From contig JAHRFV010000107.1 of the NCBI GenBank assembly GCA_019084435.1, positions 1-31,063 on the forward strand: DNA of 31,063 bases, written 5' to 3'. Origin of the DNA: Dethiosulfatibacter sp. (GTDB lineage Bacteria > Bacillota_A > Clostridia > Tissierellales > Dethiosulfatibacteraceae). A program made the position numbers and the translations under genes. The notes beneath the pieces were generated by a model. That model saw nothing but the letters and a program-made list of their open reading frames with translations, did not search any database and had not been told where the DNA came from. Position 1 is the stretch's first letter, and every line of letters starts with the position of its first letter. Below, piece by piece: positions 1 through 7,661 of this stretch.

Positions 1-138
1 GTCAGACCAGAGATTTGCCTTCCGGCTTCCTTCAGATTCGCAATCACTCACGACACCCTTGCCTTTGGCTATGTCTTTCCCACTACTAGGGCAGACTTGG
101 GACTTTAACCCTTAAGATTGTGCCCATGCTGGGCACAC
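1..138 (-). mobile_element. Group IIC intron, 5' end (partial, runs off the left edge)
   Basis: Read on the minus strand from 138, the sequence starts GTGTGCCCAGCATGGGCAC, then holds GGGTTAAAGTCCC, GGCAAGGGTGTCG and GAATCTGAAGGAAGCCGG. These are the start and domain I landmarks I recall for bacterial group IIC introns such as the Oceanobacillus iheyensis one (GUGUG start, CCCGGCAUGGG, AAGGGUGUC, GAAUCUGAAGGAAGC). Only about 138 nt of domain I is inside the window. The rest of the ribozyme and any reverse transcriptase/maturase would lie to the left, so whether it is complete or carries an ORF cannot be seen. The 5' boundary at 138 lies two bases after a perfect 17-bp terminator stem, the usual target of class C introns. 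The match is from memory, not from a search. Confidence 0.85.
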
Positions 139-140
139 AA

Positions 141-179
141 TAAGCAAAGACTCCTCTGTGCTAGAGGAGTCTTTGCTTA
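141..179 (-). terminator. Intrinsic terminator of the 3-hydroxybutyrate-type operon, interrupted by the intron
   Basis: Perfect 17-bp inverted repeat, TAAGCAAAGACTCCTCT (141-157) against 163-179, with a 5-nt loop. It lies 28 nt beyond the stop of the SDR gene. On the minus strand the stem is followed by only TT before the intron begins at 138, so the intron seems to have split the stem from its original T-tract. Confidence 0.85.
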
Positions 180-207
180 ATCTATTTTATTGTGAATATA
201 GGATGGA

Positions 208-927
208 CTAAAGTCTCATGCCTCCGTTTACACTCAGGTTGTGACCTGTTATGTAAGAAGAGTCATCTGAAGCTAGGAACAGAGCTGCTTTTGCTATATC
301 TTCAGGCTCGCCTAATCTGCCCAGCATTGTTTGTGCAGCAAACTTGTCCAAGAGGTCTTGTGGAACTGTCTTAACGATATCAGTCATGGTGTATCCAGGT
401 GATATAGTGTTACTTCTAACCTGAGCACCCTTCATGGCAAATTCTTTTGCCCAAGTCTTAGACATTCCATATAGGCCTGCTTTTGTTGCAGCATAGTTGG
501 CTTGTCCGATATTTCCAAACTCACCGACTACTGATGACATACTGATGATAGATCCTTTGCCTGCTTCCTGCATCATCGGTCCAATCAGTCTAGTCAAGTT
601 AAATGGACCCTTCAAGTTGACATCAAGTACAAGATTCCACATATCGTCTGTCATTTTTCTTGTTAGAGAGTCTCTTGTAATTCCTGCATTGTTGACCAAT
701 ACATCTATTTTGCCATACTTTTCTTTGGCGTAAGCTACGAACTTCTCACAGGCAGCAACATCTGTCACGTTTAAACTATAATGCTCTACACCTGCATTTT
801 CATAAGCCGGTGCTCCCATGTCAACTGCAACTACTTTAGCGCCTTCTTTGGCGAATAATTCTGCAATGGCCTGTCCTATTCCTCTGGCTCCCCCGGTTAC
901 AACTGCTACTTTATCTTCTAGTCTCAT
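208..927 (-). CDS. SDR-family oxidoreductase, probable NAD-dependent 3-hydroxybutyrate dehydrogenase or FabG-like reductase
   Basis: A 239-residue classical short-chain dehydrogenase. The Rossmann motif TGGARGIG is at residues 11-18, NNAG at 79-82, and the catalytic tetrad is N104, S132, Y145, K149 (YAATK). Asp36 at the end of the second strand is the position that usually favours NAD over NADP, which suggests an oxidative, catabolic role rather than fatty-acid synthesis. RBS GGAGG lies before the ATG. It is the last gene of an operon with a GntP-type permease and a 3-oxoacid-type CoA-transferase, so oxidation of 3-hydroxybutyrate to acetoacetate is the most economical reading. Alternatives are an acetoacetyl-CoA reductase or another hydroxyacid dehydrogenase. 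The family is certain; the substrate is inferred from neighbours. Confidence 0.9.
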   Translation of the reverse strand: MRLEDKVAVVTGGARGIGQAIAELFAKEGAKVVAVDMGAPAYENAGVEHYSLNVTDVAACEKFVAYAKEKYGKIDVLVNNAGITRDSLTRKMTDDMWNLVLDVNLKGPFNLTRLIGPMMQEAGKGSIISMSSVVGEFGNIGQANYAATKAGLYGMSKTWAKEFAMKGAQVRSNTISPGYTMTDIVKTVPQDLLDKFAAQTMLGRLGEPEDIAKAALFLASDDSSYITGHNLSVNGGMRL

Positions 928-974
928 ACAATACCTCCGTTTTTTGATTTTTTGAAACTTTTGTGCGATTCAGA

Positions 975-2258
975 TTAGTATAATCCTATTGAAGCAAGAA
1001 TAATACCGGCAATTACAGCTAGGACTGGAATAGCTGTTGCTACCATAAATATATCTTTATAGGAATCCTTGTGTGTCATAAGCGTTACTGCAAGCAATGT
1101 CAGTACAGCTCCATTATGTGGCAATGTATCCAAACCACCACTGGACAATGACGCTATTCTATGGAATGCCTCTAATGGTATTCCAGAAGATACTGAAAGT
1201 TCAACGTATTTCTCACCAAGAGCTGCTAAGGCAATGCCCATACCGCCTGATGCAGAACCAGTTGCACCTGCAAGGATGTTAACTGCAACTGCTTCAGAAA
1301 TCAATGGATTTCCTTTTATTCCAAGTACAAGATCAGTCAATGTCTGGAATCCAGGTACTGCACGAACAACAGCACCGAATCCAACAGCAGCACTTGTGTT
1401 GATAATTGCGATAACAGATCCAGCCGCACCTGCGTTCATAGTTTTAACAAGCTCAGGCAATCTCTGGAAATTCAACGCTATAGCTGCAACAATACCAATC
1501 AACAATGCTACAATGATATTCAGTTTGAATAAGTTCAAGGTTGCAATAACTAAAACCAATGGCACTGCTGATAACCAAGGATTTGGCAAGCTTGCGACAT
1601 CTACTTCAGCGCCTTTTGTTTCCAGCTCTACATATTGAACGCCAGCAGCAGTGTATTTCTTCTCTTGATAAGTCAACCAAAGCATTCCACCACCAAGCAT
1701 GATGATAGCACCAACAATACCCATAATTGGAGCGGCAGTTGGTGTTGTGTTAAAATATTGGATTGGAATCAAGTTCTGAATCTGAGGTGATCCAGGCATA
1801 GCTGTCATAGTGAATGTAAATGATCCAAGAGCGATAGAACCAGGTATCAGTTTACGCGTAATGTTGGCTTCTCTAAAAAGAGCTAGCGCCAAAGGATAGA
1901 TGGCGAAAACAACAACAAACAATGATACCCCACCATATGTCAATACCGCACAAGCCAGTACAACTGCCAATATGGCAAATTTTGTTCCTATCAGCTTGAT
2001 AACAGCATGAGCAACTGCTTTTGCAGCCCCTGAGTCATCCATAACCTTACCAAACACAGCACCTAGCATAAATACAGGGAACCATGCCTTAGCAAACCCT
2101 ACGAATCCTGTCATATAGGAATCCGTATAAGCAGGTAATAATTCAAGACCACCAAATACTGCGACAACCATCGCGCATATAGGAGCGATCCATATAATCG
2201 ACATTCCTCTGTAAGCAAGGAACATCAGTAATGCTAAACCAATAATAATACCTAACAT
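975..2258 (-). CDS. GntP-family permease (probable 3-hydroxybutyrate or short hydroxyacid importer)
   Basis: A 427-residue, strongly hydrophobic protein with roughly a dozen membrane segments spread over its length and a short hydrophilic loop near residues 200-225. The C-terminal half carries SGGLDTLPHNGAVLTLL, a pattern typical of GntP/citrate-type ion-coupled transporters, and Gly-rich helix segments (ATGSASGGMGIALAALG). RBS GGAGGAG precedes the ATG. It sits between the CoA-transferase (38 nt upstream) and the SDR gene (47 nt downstream), so its substrate is probably the compound those enzymes handle, such as 3-hydroxybutyrate or acetoacetate. Gluconate itself is unlikely because no gluconate kinase is nearby. 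The family call is firm; the substrate is inference. Confidence 0.88.
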   Translation of the reverse strand: MLGIIIGLALLMFLAYRGMSIIWIAPICAMVVAVFGGLELLPAYTDSYMTGFVGFAKAWFPVFMLGAVFGKVMDDSGAAKAVAHAVIKLIGTKFAILAVVLACAVLTYGGVSLFVVVFAIYPLALALFREANITRKLIPGSIALGSFTFTMTAMPGSPQIQNLIPIQYFNTTPTAAPIMGIVGAIIMLGGGMLWLTYQEKKYTAAGVQYVELETKGAEVDVASLPNPWLSAVPLVLVIATLNLFKLNIIVALLIGIVAAIALNFQRLPELVKTMNAGAAGSVIAIINTSAAVGFGAVVRAVPGFQTLTDLVLGIKGNPLISEAVAVNILAGATGSASGGMGIALAALGEKYVELSVSSGIPLEAFHRIASLSSGGLDTLPHNGAVLTLLAVTLMTHKDSYKDIFMVATAIPVLAVIAGIILASIGLY

Positions 2259-2296
2259 AATTTTTCTCCTCCAAGTTTTAGTTAATTTTTATTATT

Positions 2297-3850
2297 TCAG
2301 ATTTTGATACCTATTTTTTCCGGTCTGAAAATTGCTTCATCCATTAGTTTGAGATCTGGGCTTATAACAGGTGCGAAGTCCATCTGGTCAAGTACATCTT
2401 TTTGAAGATCTACACCTGGTGCTATTTCTATCAAGGTCACCCCCTCTTCTTTTAATTCAAACACACATCTCTCCGTAACATAAAGGACCGGCTGTCCTAC
2501 TTCTTGAGCGTATTCTCCACTGAATGTAATCTGTTCTACTTGAGGTATGAATTTCTTGGATTTTCCTTCCTGATGAATAATCAGCTTTCCGTCTTTTGCC
2601 TCAACATTAAGTCCACCTGCTGTAAATGTTCCACAGTATATAACTTTTTTGGCATTTTGAGTTATATTTATAAATCCACCGGCACCTGCTATTTTAGGTC
2701 CGAATTTACTGACATTAATATTTCCTTTGATGTCACACTGTGCAAGTCCAAGGAAAGCTACGTCCAATCCACCACCATCATAGAAGTCAAATTGATAAGG
2801 TTGATCGATAATCGCTTGTGGGTTGGTAGAAGCACCAAAGCTCAAGCCACCTGCTGGTATTCCACCGATAGGTCCTGGCTCGACTGTTATAGTCATTTGT
2901 TCTCCTATACCTTCTTCATTGGCTACCATAGCAACACCCTCTGGCATTCCTATTCCAAGATTAACAATAGCATGAGGCACAAGCTCCATAGCTGATCTTC
3001 TTGCTATAACCTTTCTTTCATCAAGAGGTAACGGTTTAACAGAGCTTACCGGCACTTTTGTGATACCTGTATAGCTTGCATTGTATTGTTCAGCAAAAGT
3101 CTGCATATGATTGTGCATATCTTCCGTCTCAACAATTGTATCAACGTAAATTCCAGGTATTTTTACCAGTCTTGGATCTAATGTTCCTGCCTTAACAACT
3201 TTCTCCACCTGTACAATAACGATACCACCTGAGTTTTTACATGCTTGAGCTATAGAAAGAACCTCAAGTGAACCCGCTTCTTTTTCCATTGTCACGTTTC
3301 CTAGTTCATCAGCATACGTTCCTCTGATTAACGCAACATCTATTGGGAAAGACTTATAGAATAAATACTCCTGTCCATCCAAATGAATAAGATCAACTAA
3401 GTCTGCCTTAGTGAAAGTATTTAATTTTCCGCCTTCAACTCTTGGGTCAACAAATGTTTTTAGACCTACTCTAGTTATAGTGCCGGGTTTTTTAGCTGCA
3501 ATATCTCTGAACATGTGCGATATAACACCCTGAGGGAAATTATACGCTTCTATCTTATTATCCAGAGCTAATTTCTGAACTTTAGGAACCAATCCCCAAT
3601 GTCCACCAACAACTCTTTTTAATAAACCTTCATGTCCGAGATGATTCAAACCTCTTTCTTTACCATCTCCCTGCCCTGCAGCATAAAAAAGCGTCAGGTC
3701 AGTTGGTTCACCTGTAGCTATAAATCTTTTTTCTAGCTCAATTTCGAGTTCTTCAGGCACTGCATTGCCAACAAATCCTCCAGTAGCAACTGTACTGCCT
3801 GATTTTATTAATTTTACTGCTTCACCAGCACTTAAAAACTTAACTGCCAT
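2297..3850 (-). CDS. Acyl-CoA:acetate/3-ketoacid CoA-transferase (fused alpha-beta, family I)
   Basis: A 517-residue protein with both halves of a family I CoA-transferase in one chain, as in YdiF-type enzymes: an alpha half with [15 protein letters not shown] near the N-terminus and a beta half with [12 protein letters not shown]. The catalytic glutamate is probably E324, in the stretch [14 protein letters not shown]. The chosen start is the ATG at 3850 because AAGGAGG lies 10-15 nt upstream; a 12-residue longer reading has no good RBS. The predicted reaction swaps CoA from acetyl- or another acyl-CoA to acetoacetate or a related short acid, leading to thiolysis by enzymes outside the window. 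It is the first gene of the sigma-54-controlled operon. The exact acid is unproven. Confidence 0.92.
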   Translation of the reverse strand: MAVKFLSAGEAVKLIKSGSTVATGGFVGNAVPEELEIELEKRFIATGEPTDLTLFYAAGQGDGKERGLNHLGHEGLLKRVVGGHWGLVPKVQKLALDNKIEAYNFPQGVISHMFRDIAAKKPGTITRVGLKTFVDPRVEGGKLNTFTKADLVDLIHLDGQEYLFYKSFPIDVALIRGTYADELGNVTMEKEAGSLEVLSIAQACKNSGGIVIVQVEKVVKAGTLDPRLVKIPGIYVDTIVETEDMHNHMQTFAEQYNASYTGITKVPVSSVKPLPLDERKVIARRSAMELVPHAIVNLGIGMPEGVAMVANEEGIGEQMTITVEPGPIGGIPAGGLSFGASTNPQAIIDQPYQFDFYDGGGLDVAFLGLAQCDIKGNINVSKFGPKIAGAGGFINITQNAKKVIYCGTFTAGGLNVEAKDGKLIIHQEGKSKKFIPQVEQITFSGEYAQEVGQPVLYVTERCVFELKEEGVTLIEIAPGVDLQKDVLDQMDFAPVISPDLKLMDEAIFRPEKIGIKI

Positions 3851-3880
3851 ATATAATAGCCTCCTTTTTATAATAACGGT

Positions 3881-3895
3881 TTGCAAACGTTATCT
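3881..3895 (-). promoter_or_regulatory. Candidate cre (CcpA) site at the predicted transcription start
   Basis: TTGCAAACGTTATCT (given on the plus strand) matches every fixed position of the cre pattern WTGNAANCGNWNNCW. It covers the start predicted about 12 nt past the sigma-54 -12 element, a place where bound CcpA would block transcription. This would put the operon under carbon catabolite repression. The site also forms part of an imperfect palindrome at about 3875-3893, so another regulator is possible. Confidence 0.5.
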
Positions 3896-3903
3896 ATGTG
3901 TAT

Positions 3904-3920
3904 AGCAATTACCATGCCAA
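3904..3920 (-). promoter_or_regulatory. Sigma-54 (RpoN) promoter of the CoA-transferase operon
   Basis: On the minus strand the sequence reads TTGGCATGGTAATTGCT: TGGCA, six bases, TTGCT, which is the standard -24/-12 layout with GG and GC in the right places. The predicted start near 3893 gives a 5' UTR of about 43 nt before the RBS-supported ATG at 3850. The gene just upstream encodes a sigma-54 activator, which agrees. Confidence 0.85.
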
Positions 3921-3935
3921 GTTTTCCATGGCAAT

Positions 3936-3978
3936 AAAAAAAGCAATAAAACGTGCATTTATCAACATTTTATTGCTT
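3936..3978 (-). terminator. Intrinsic terminator of the sigma-54 activator gene
   Basis: Perfect 11-bp inverted repeat, AAGCAATAAAA (3941-3951) and TTTTATTGCTT (3968-3978), loop 16 nt. On the minus strand the stem runs into a seven-T tract (3942-3936). It lies between the activator's binding repeats and the sigma-54 promoter, so it would stop read-through from the activator gene into the next operon. The stem is AT-rich, so efficiency is uncertain. Confidence 0.7.
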
Positions 3979-4024
3979 AAGGCTCTGTTGTTTTTTTCAC
4001 AAGCTCACAAGTCTTGCGTACAAA

Positions 4025-4041
4025 TGTCATTTTTCCGTACA
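4025..4041 (-). promoter_or_regulatory. Upstream activator repeat, copy 1
   Basis: TGTCATTTTTCCGTACA on the plus strand, an imperfect TGT-N11-ACA dyad identical to copy 3. It is about 130-150 bp upstream of the predicted sigma-54 start, the usual distance for an enhancer-binding protein. A degenerate partner (10 of 17 positions) may lie at 4006-4022. Confidence 0.7.
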
Positions 4042-4125
4042 GTCGTGAAAACGTTTCTTTACAATAATTTAATAGTTTCCTTTTATTTCAATGGTTTAAA
4101 GAATTTAAACAAACCTGTATTTCAA

Positions 4126-4160
4126 TGTCATTTTTTCGTACAGTGTCATTTTTCCGTACA
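4126..4160 (-). promoter_or_regulatory. Upstream activator repeats, copies 2 and 3 (tandem)
   Basis: TGTCATTTTTTCGTACA (4126-4142) and TGTCATTTTTCCGTACA (4144-4160) differ at one base and start 18 bp apart. They lie about 235-265 bp upstream of the predicted sigma-54 start and 22 bp beyond the stop codon of the activator gene. They are best read as a cooperative binding site for the Fis-type helix-turn-helix of that activator. Confidence 0.75.
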
Positions 4161-4181
4161 TCAAAACCTTAATATTCTAAG

Positions 4182-5564
4182 CTATATTTCAATTTGATAT
4201 CGATTCATTTTTTCATAAAGACTTGTTCGGCTGATTTTTAAAATCTTGGCTGCATGGATTTTATTGCCTAGGCTTAACTCCAACGCATTCTTGATTTCTT
4301 TAATTTCCAGTTGGGCTACCATTTCCTTTAAACTCTCGCTTTTACTATAGCCGTAAGGATCTTGCTTTTGTTCCCTGATGTGATAAGGCAGATGATGCTT
4401 GGTAATAGCCGCCTCCTTTCCCACCAAATTTATAGCTCTTTCTATTGTGTTTTCAAGCTCTCTTACATTTCCAGGCCAGTCATAATCAATCAAAAGCCTC
4501 ATAGCCTCATCATTGAATTCTGTCACGTATCTGTCCATCTCGTTTGCCTTGTTTCTCAGAAGAAATTTAGCAAGAACGGGGATATCAATTTTTCTTTCTC
4601 TCAGAGGTGGTATTTCAATTTTAAATATATTCAAACGGTAGTAAAGATCCTCTCTAAATGTTTTGTGCTTAATCATTTCCTCAAGGTTTTTATTCGTCGC
4701 CGCAATAACCCTAACATCAACCTTTTTAATGGTTGTGCTTCCAATTTTCTCTATCTCCTTTTCTTGCAAAAACCGTAACAATTTGGCTTGCATCGTTAAC
4801 GGTAGATCGCCAATCTCGTCCAGAAACAGGGTGCTTTTATCAGCAATCTCAATTTTACCTAGTTTTCCTTCTCTTTTTGCACCTGTGAATGCACCATACT
4901 CATAACCAAATAGCTCTGACTCCAATAAATCATGAGGTATACTGGCACAGTTTAGTCTAACCATCTCAAAGTCTCTTCTGTGGCTAGCGTTATGGATTGC
5001 ATTGGCATAAAGCTCCTTACCTGTTCCACTCTCTCCCAATATCAATACACTGGATTTACTCTTTGCAACCTTTAGAGCTAGATCTTTTGTTTCTTTTAAT
5101 ATTTGACTTTCTCCAATGATATTGTCGAAGGTATTTTCAATTCCCCTCGCCTTCTTCAATTCCTTCTTAAAATACTCCAGTTCCTTTTCCATTAGGGCTA
5201 CTTTTTTCACATAGGAATCGAGGTCAGCAATATCCTTGAAGACCACCGAGCCAACCACACCGATCAACTCCCCCTCCTTATTGTGGATAGGGACTCTGTC
5301 TGCAAGCATATGGCTTCCGTTGATTTCCTGAACCTGCCCAATCTCTGGGATTCCAGTCTTTGCTACTATATGCATCCGGGTATTCTCAATAACTTCTGTT
5401 ACATGCTTGCCGATTGCTTCTTCTTGTGTCACATGGTTAAACTCGCAATAAGACTTGTTCATGAGAACAATTATGCCATTCTTATCAGTCACAACAAGCC
5501 AATAGTAAAATTGCTCAAAAATAATCTTGTACAGCTCAAGCCAATCCATGTTTTGATCAAACAC
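4182..5564 (-). CDS. Sigma-54-dependent transcriptional activator, PAS-AAA-Fis
   Basis: A 460-residue enhancer-binding protein without a receiver domain. A PAS sensor covers about residues 10-110, followed by a charged, probably coiled linker (about 120-140). In the AAA+ domain (about 149-380) Walker A GESGTGKE is at 177-184, GAFTGA (sigma-54 contact) at 224-229 and Walker B LFLDEIG at 246-252. A Fis-type helix-turn-helix lies at about 422-456. The start is a GTG at 5564; the nearest clear RBS (AGGAGA) is rather far upstream, so the ATG five codons in is possible. The PAS domain suggests sensing of a small metabolite or redox state. Its likely target is the operon beginning at 3850. It begins only 34 nt after the stop of the purine operon's last gene with no terminator between, so it may also be read from that operon. 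Confidence 0.95.
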   Translation of the reverse strand: MFDQNMDWLELYKIIFEQFYYWLVVTDKNGIIVLMNKSYCEFNHVTQEEAIGKHVTEVIENTRMHIVAKTGIPEIGQVQEINGSHMLADRVPIHNKEGELIGVVGSVVFKDIADLDSYVKKVALMEKELEYFKKELKKARGIENTFDNIIGESQILKETKDLALKVAKSKSSVLILGESGTGKELYANAIHNASHRRDFEMVRLNCASIPHDLLESELFGYEYGAFTGAKREGKLGKIEIADKSTLFLDEIGDLPLTMQAKLLRFLQEKEIEKIGSTTIKKVDVRVIAATNKNLEEMIKHKTFREDLYYRLNIFKIEIPPLRERKIDIPVLAKFLLRNKANEMDRYVTEFNDEAMRLLIDYDWPGNVRELENTIERAINLVGKEAAITKHHLPYHIREQKQDPYGYSKSESLKEMVAQLEIKEIKNALELSLGNKIHAAKILKISRTSLYEKMNRYQIEI

Positions 5565-5598
5565 GTATCATCACCATCTTTCTCCTGGATTTAAAAAC

Positions 5599-6621
5599 TT
5601 ACTTGTAGGCTCTCTCATACTGTATAGGCCAGTCAGCAACGGTCTGCAGTTCTCTTGCTGCTCTATAGACCCAATTAGGATCCCTGAGCAGTTCTCTTCC
5701 CAGAAAAACCAGCTCGGCTCTATCGTTTTTAAGTATCTCCTCAATCATTAATGGTGAGGTCAACAATCCACCGGCTACTACAGGCAGTCCTGTTTTTTTC
5801 TTGATAATCTCCGCATGTCTGACTTGATAACCCGGATAAACATCCATTTCACACAATACTACACCACCTGTGCTGACATCAACGATATCCACACCCAGGT
5901 CTTTTACCAGATTTATCATCTCTGCCAGAGTTTCAGCTTCATTGCCACCCTCCACATACTCATGAGCTGATATCCTAAGCTGCAATGGTTTAGTTTCAGG
6001 CCATTCTTTCCTGACTGATTCTATGACCTGTCCAAGAAATCTCGTTCTGTTTTCCAAAGACCCACCGTATTCATCATTTCTTTCATTAGACAACGGTGAC
6101 AGAAATTCATTAATCAGATAGCCATGAGCTCCATGAACCTCGACGATATCAAACCCTGCTATCAGTGCTCTTTTGGTCGCCTCTCCAAATTTCCTGACCA
6201 CATCCTGAATGTCATCATGCGTCATTTCTCTGGGTTTTTTCATACTGTCGCTGAAAGCAATTGCACTTGGAGCCAGGCATTCCATGGCTTCGACAGTTGA
6301 TTTTCTACCGGCGTGAGCCAATTGTATACCCATCTTTGCACCATATTTATGTCCCAGATCGACTATTTTTTTAAGCCCTTCAATGTGTGAATCATCCCAT
6401 ATGCCAAGATCGCTGTCAGATATACGTCCCTTAGGTTCTATGCCTGTGGCTTCAAGGATTATTAGACCTACTCCACCTATTGCTCTTGCTGTGTAATGCG
6501 TGAAGTGCCAGTCGTTGGCATAACCATCCTGACCCGCTGAATACATGCACATAGCCGGCATAACAATTCTATTTTTTAATGTAAGATCCTTAATAGTGAA
6601 TTCTTTGAATATTTTTGACAT
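5599..6621 (-). CDS. namA: Old Yellow Enzyme family NAD(P)H:flavin oxidoreductase (YqjM/NamA type)
   Basis: A 340-residue FMN TIM-barrel enzyme. It shows YqjM-type active-site residues: C25 and Y27 (PAMCMYS), LAHAGRKS with K107, and H163/H166 in VHGAHGYLINEFLSPLSNER, followed by the family signature NDEYGGSLENRTRF. Enzymes of this class reduce activated C=C bonds of enals, enones and nitro compounds using NAD(P)H. RBS GGAGG precedes the ATG. It is the last gene of the purine operon, 51 nt after the DUF523 gene. A role in reducing an unsaturated ring intermediate is possible but not shown; a general reductase is the safe reading. Confidence 0.9.
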   Translation of the reverse strand: MSKIFKEFTIKDLTLKNRIVMPAMCMYSAGQDGYANDWHFTHYTARAIGGVGLIILEATGIEPKGRISDSDLGIWDDSHIEGLKKIVDLGHKYGAKMGIQLAHAGRKSTVEAMECLAPSAIAFSDSMKKPREMTHDDIQDVVRKFGEATKRALIAGFDIVEVHGAHGYLINEFLSPLSNERNDEYGGSLENRTRFLGQVIESVRKEWPETKPLQLRISAHEYVEGGNEAETLAEMINLVKDLGVDIVDVSTGGVVLCEMDVYPGYQVRHAEIIKKKTGLPVVAGGLLTSPLMIEEILKNDRAELVFLGRELLRDPNWVYRAARELQTVADWPIQYERAYK

Positions 6622-6672
6622 TCAATACCTCCAGTTTGTTTTATATGTTTTGAAAAATTATACCCTATTATA

Positions 6673-7647
6673 TCATATTCTTCCTTTACCCGAATCAGAA
6701 ACAGTAATTAAACTGACAGGGTAAGGTTCAAAAATGGTCTGACTCAACAAGTACTCCGTTTCGAATCTGACAGCCCAAAGCTTAAGAATAGATGTCAATG
6801 CTGACACAGGAATCTGCTGTTTGTTGTATTGCTCCAGAAGATCAAGAAAATAAGCTTTTTCCTTGGCTGTCAGCTGTTTGGAAAAATACCCCAAAATATG
6901 CATGAGGACATTCACATTCCTCTTTTGTTGCGGTACAGTCTTCAACAATAACGACAAATGATATTCGTAGTCCTTTATCAAATCCCCAAATTTTCTTTTG
7001 TCATGATTGGCTACAAGACTTCCCAAGCTCTTCAACTGAGTTTGGTTAAAGGACATGAACAAATACTTGTTGTCGCTTTGAAATTTGACAAGGTCTTTCA
7101 TTGCTCCATTCATCTTTACTTCTCTGAACTTTGCTTTCGTAAAAACATTGGTCAAAAAATGCTCTCGGATATTAAAGTTTGAAATTCTCCCCTCATCTTC
7201 TATAGGCAAAAGCGGGAATCTCTCGATTATGGTTTCAGCGAATAGACCTTTAGACTTGTTTGAGATTGATTGTGTCTTTCCATGTGTTTTATACAGCTTA
7301 ACTTCCTTTATGCCACAGGTTGGTGATCTGCTCTTGAGTATAAATCCATCAAGATCCATTTCTGCAAGCTCTTCAGCCTTGGAGATACTGTAGTTGAGCA
7401 TCTCATCAGTCACGTCATCACCTGTCATGGAATATACAAGCCTCTCCTCGCGTTTGTCGTTTATAATCAGTCTTATAGCCTGCCTAGGCGAAGGTAGTCC
7501 TATAGCCATTTCAGGACATGCGTACACGAAGTCAATATAGGGCATCATCCTGATAATCTCGGGACTCGTGATTTGTGATCCGTCGTATCTGCAATGACCG
7601 TGTTCCAAGCATTTACTGATAAATATCTTAGGTCTAGGAAAATCCAT
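6673..7647 (-). CDS. DUF523-DUF1722 protein, possible TudS-like desulfidase fused to a YbgA domain
   Basis: A protein of 324 residues from the better-spaced ATG at 7647 (GAGAGG 8 nt upstream; an ATG two codons earlier is too close to it). The N-terminal half is DUF523: cysteines C13 and C19 (SKCLEHGHCRYDG), C44 (YACPEMAIGLPSPR) and C111 (SRSPTCG). The C-terminal half (about 170-315) is DUF1722/YbgA, with YFSKQLTAKEKAYFLDLLEQY. A DUF523 protein, TudS, is an Fe-S thiouracil desulfidase, so removal of sulfur from thiolated nucleobases is a plausible role in this operon. The fused YbgA domain has no known reaction that I can name. Domain assignment is good; activity is inference. Confidence 0.8.
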   Translation of the reverse strand: MDFPRPKIFISKCLEHGHCRYDGSQITSPEIIRMMPYIDFVYACPEMAIGLPSPRQAIRLIINDKREERLVYSMTGDDVTDEMLNYSISKAEELAEMDLDGFILKSRSPTCGIKEVKLYKTHGKTQSISNKSKGLFAETIIERFPLLPIEDEGRISNFNIREHFLTNVFTKAKFREVKMNGAMKDLVKFQSDNKYLFMSFNQTQLKSLGSLVANHDKRKFGDLIKDYEYHLSLLLKTVPQQKRNVNVLMHILGYFSKQLTAKEKAYFLDLLEQYNKQQIPVSALTSILKLWAVRFETEYLLSQTIFEPYPVSLITVSDSGKGRI

Positions 7648-7661
7648 AATCATAACCTCTC

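Noticed and set aside
192..374. Plus-strand 60-residue open frame at the left end
   Set aside because: It overlaps the 3' end of the SDR gene on the other strand, has no RBS and resembles no protein I know.
4025..4160. CRISPR array suggested by the repeated 17-mers
   Set aside because: Too few and unevenly spaced copies, with one pair nearly adjacent and no spacers of constant length; position relative to a sigma-54 promoter explains them better.
3898..4197. Plus-strand 99-residue frame in the regulatory region
   Set aside because: AT-rich low-complexity translation, covers the sigma-54 promoter, terminator and activator repeats, and has no RBS.
6657..6690. Internal promoter before the OYE gene (two TATAAT-like boxes at 6657-6662 and 6667-6672)
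   Set aside because: No -35 box at a proper distance for either; the gap is AT-rich, so such boxes are expected by chance.
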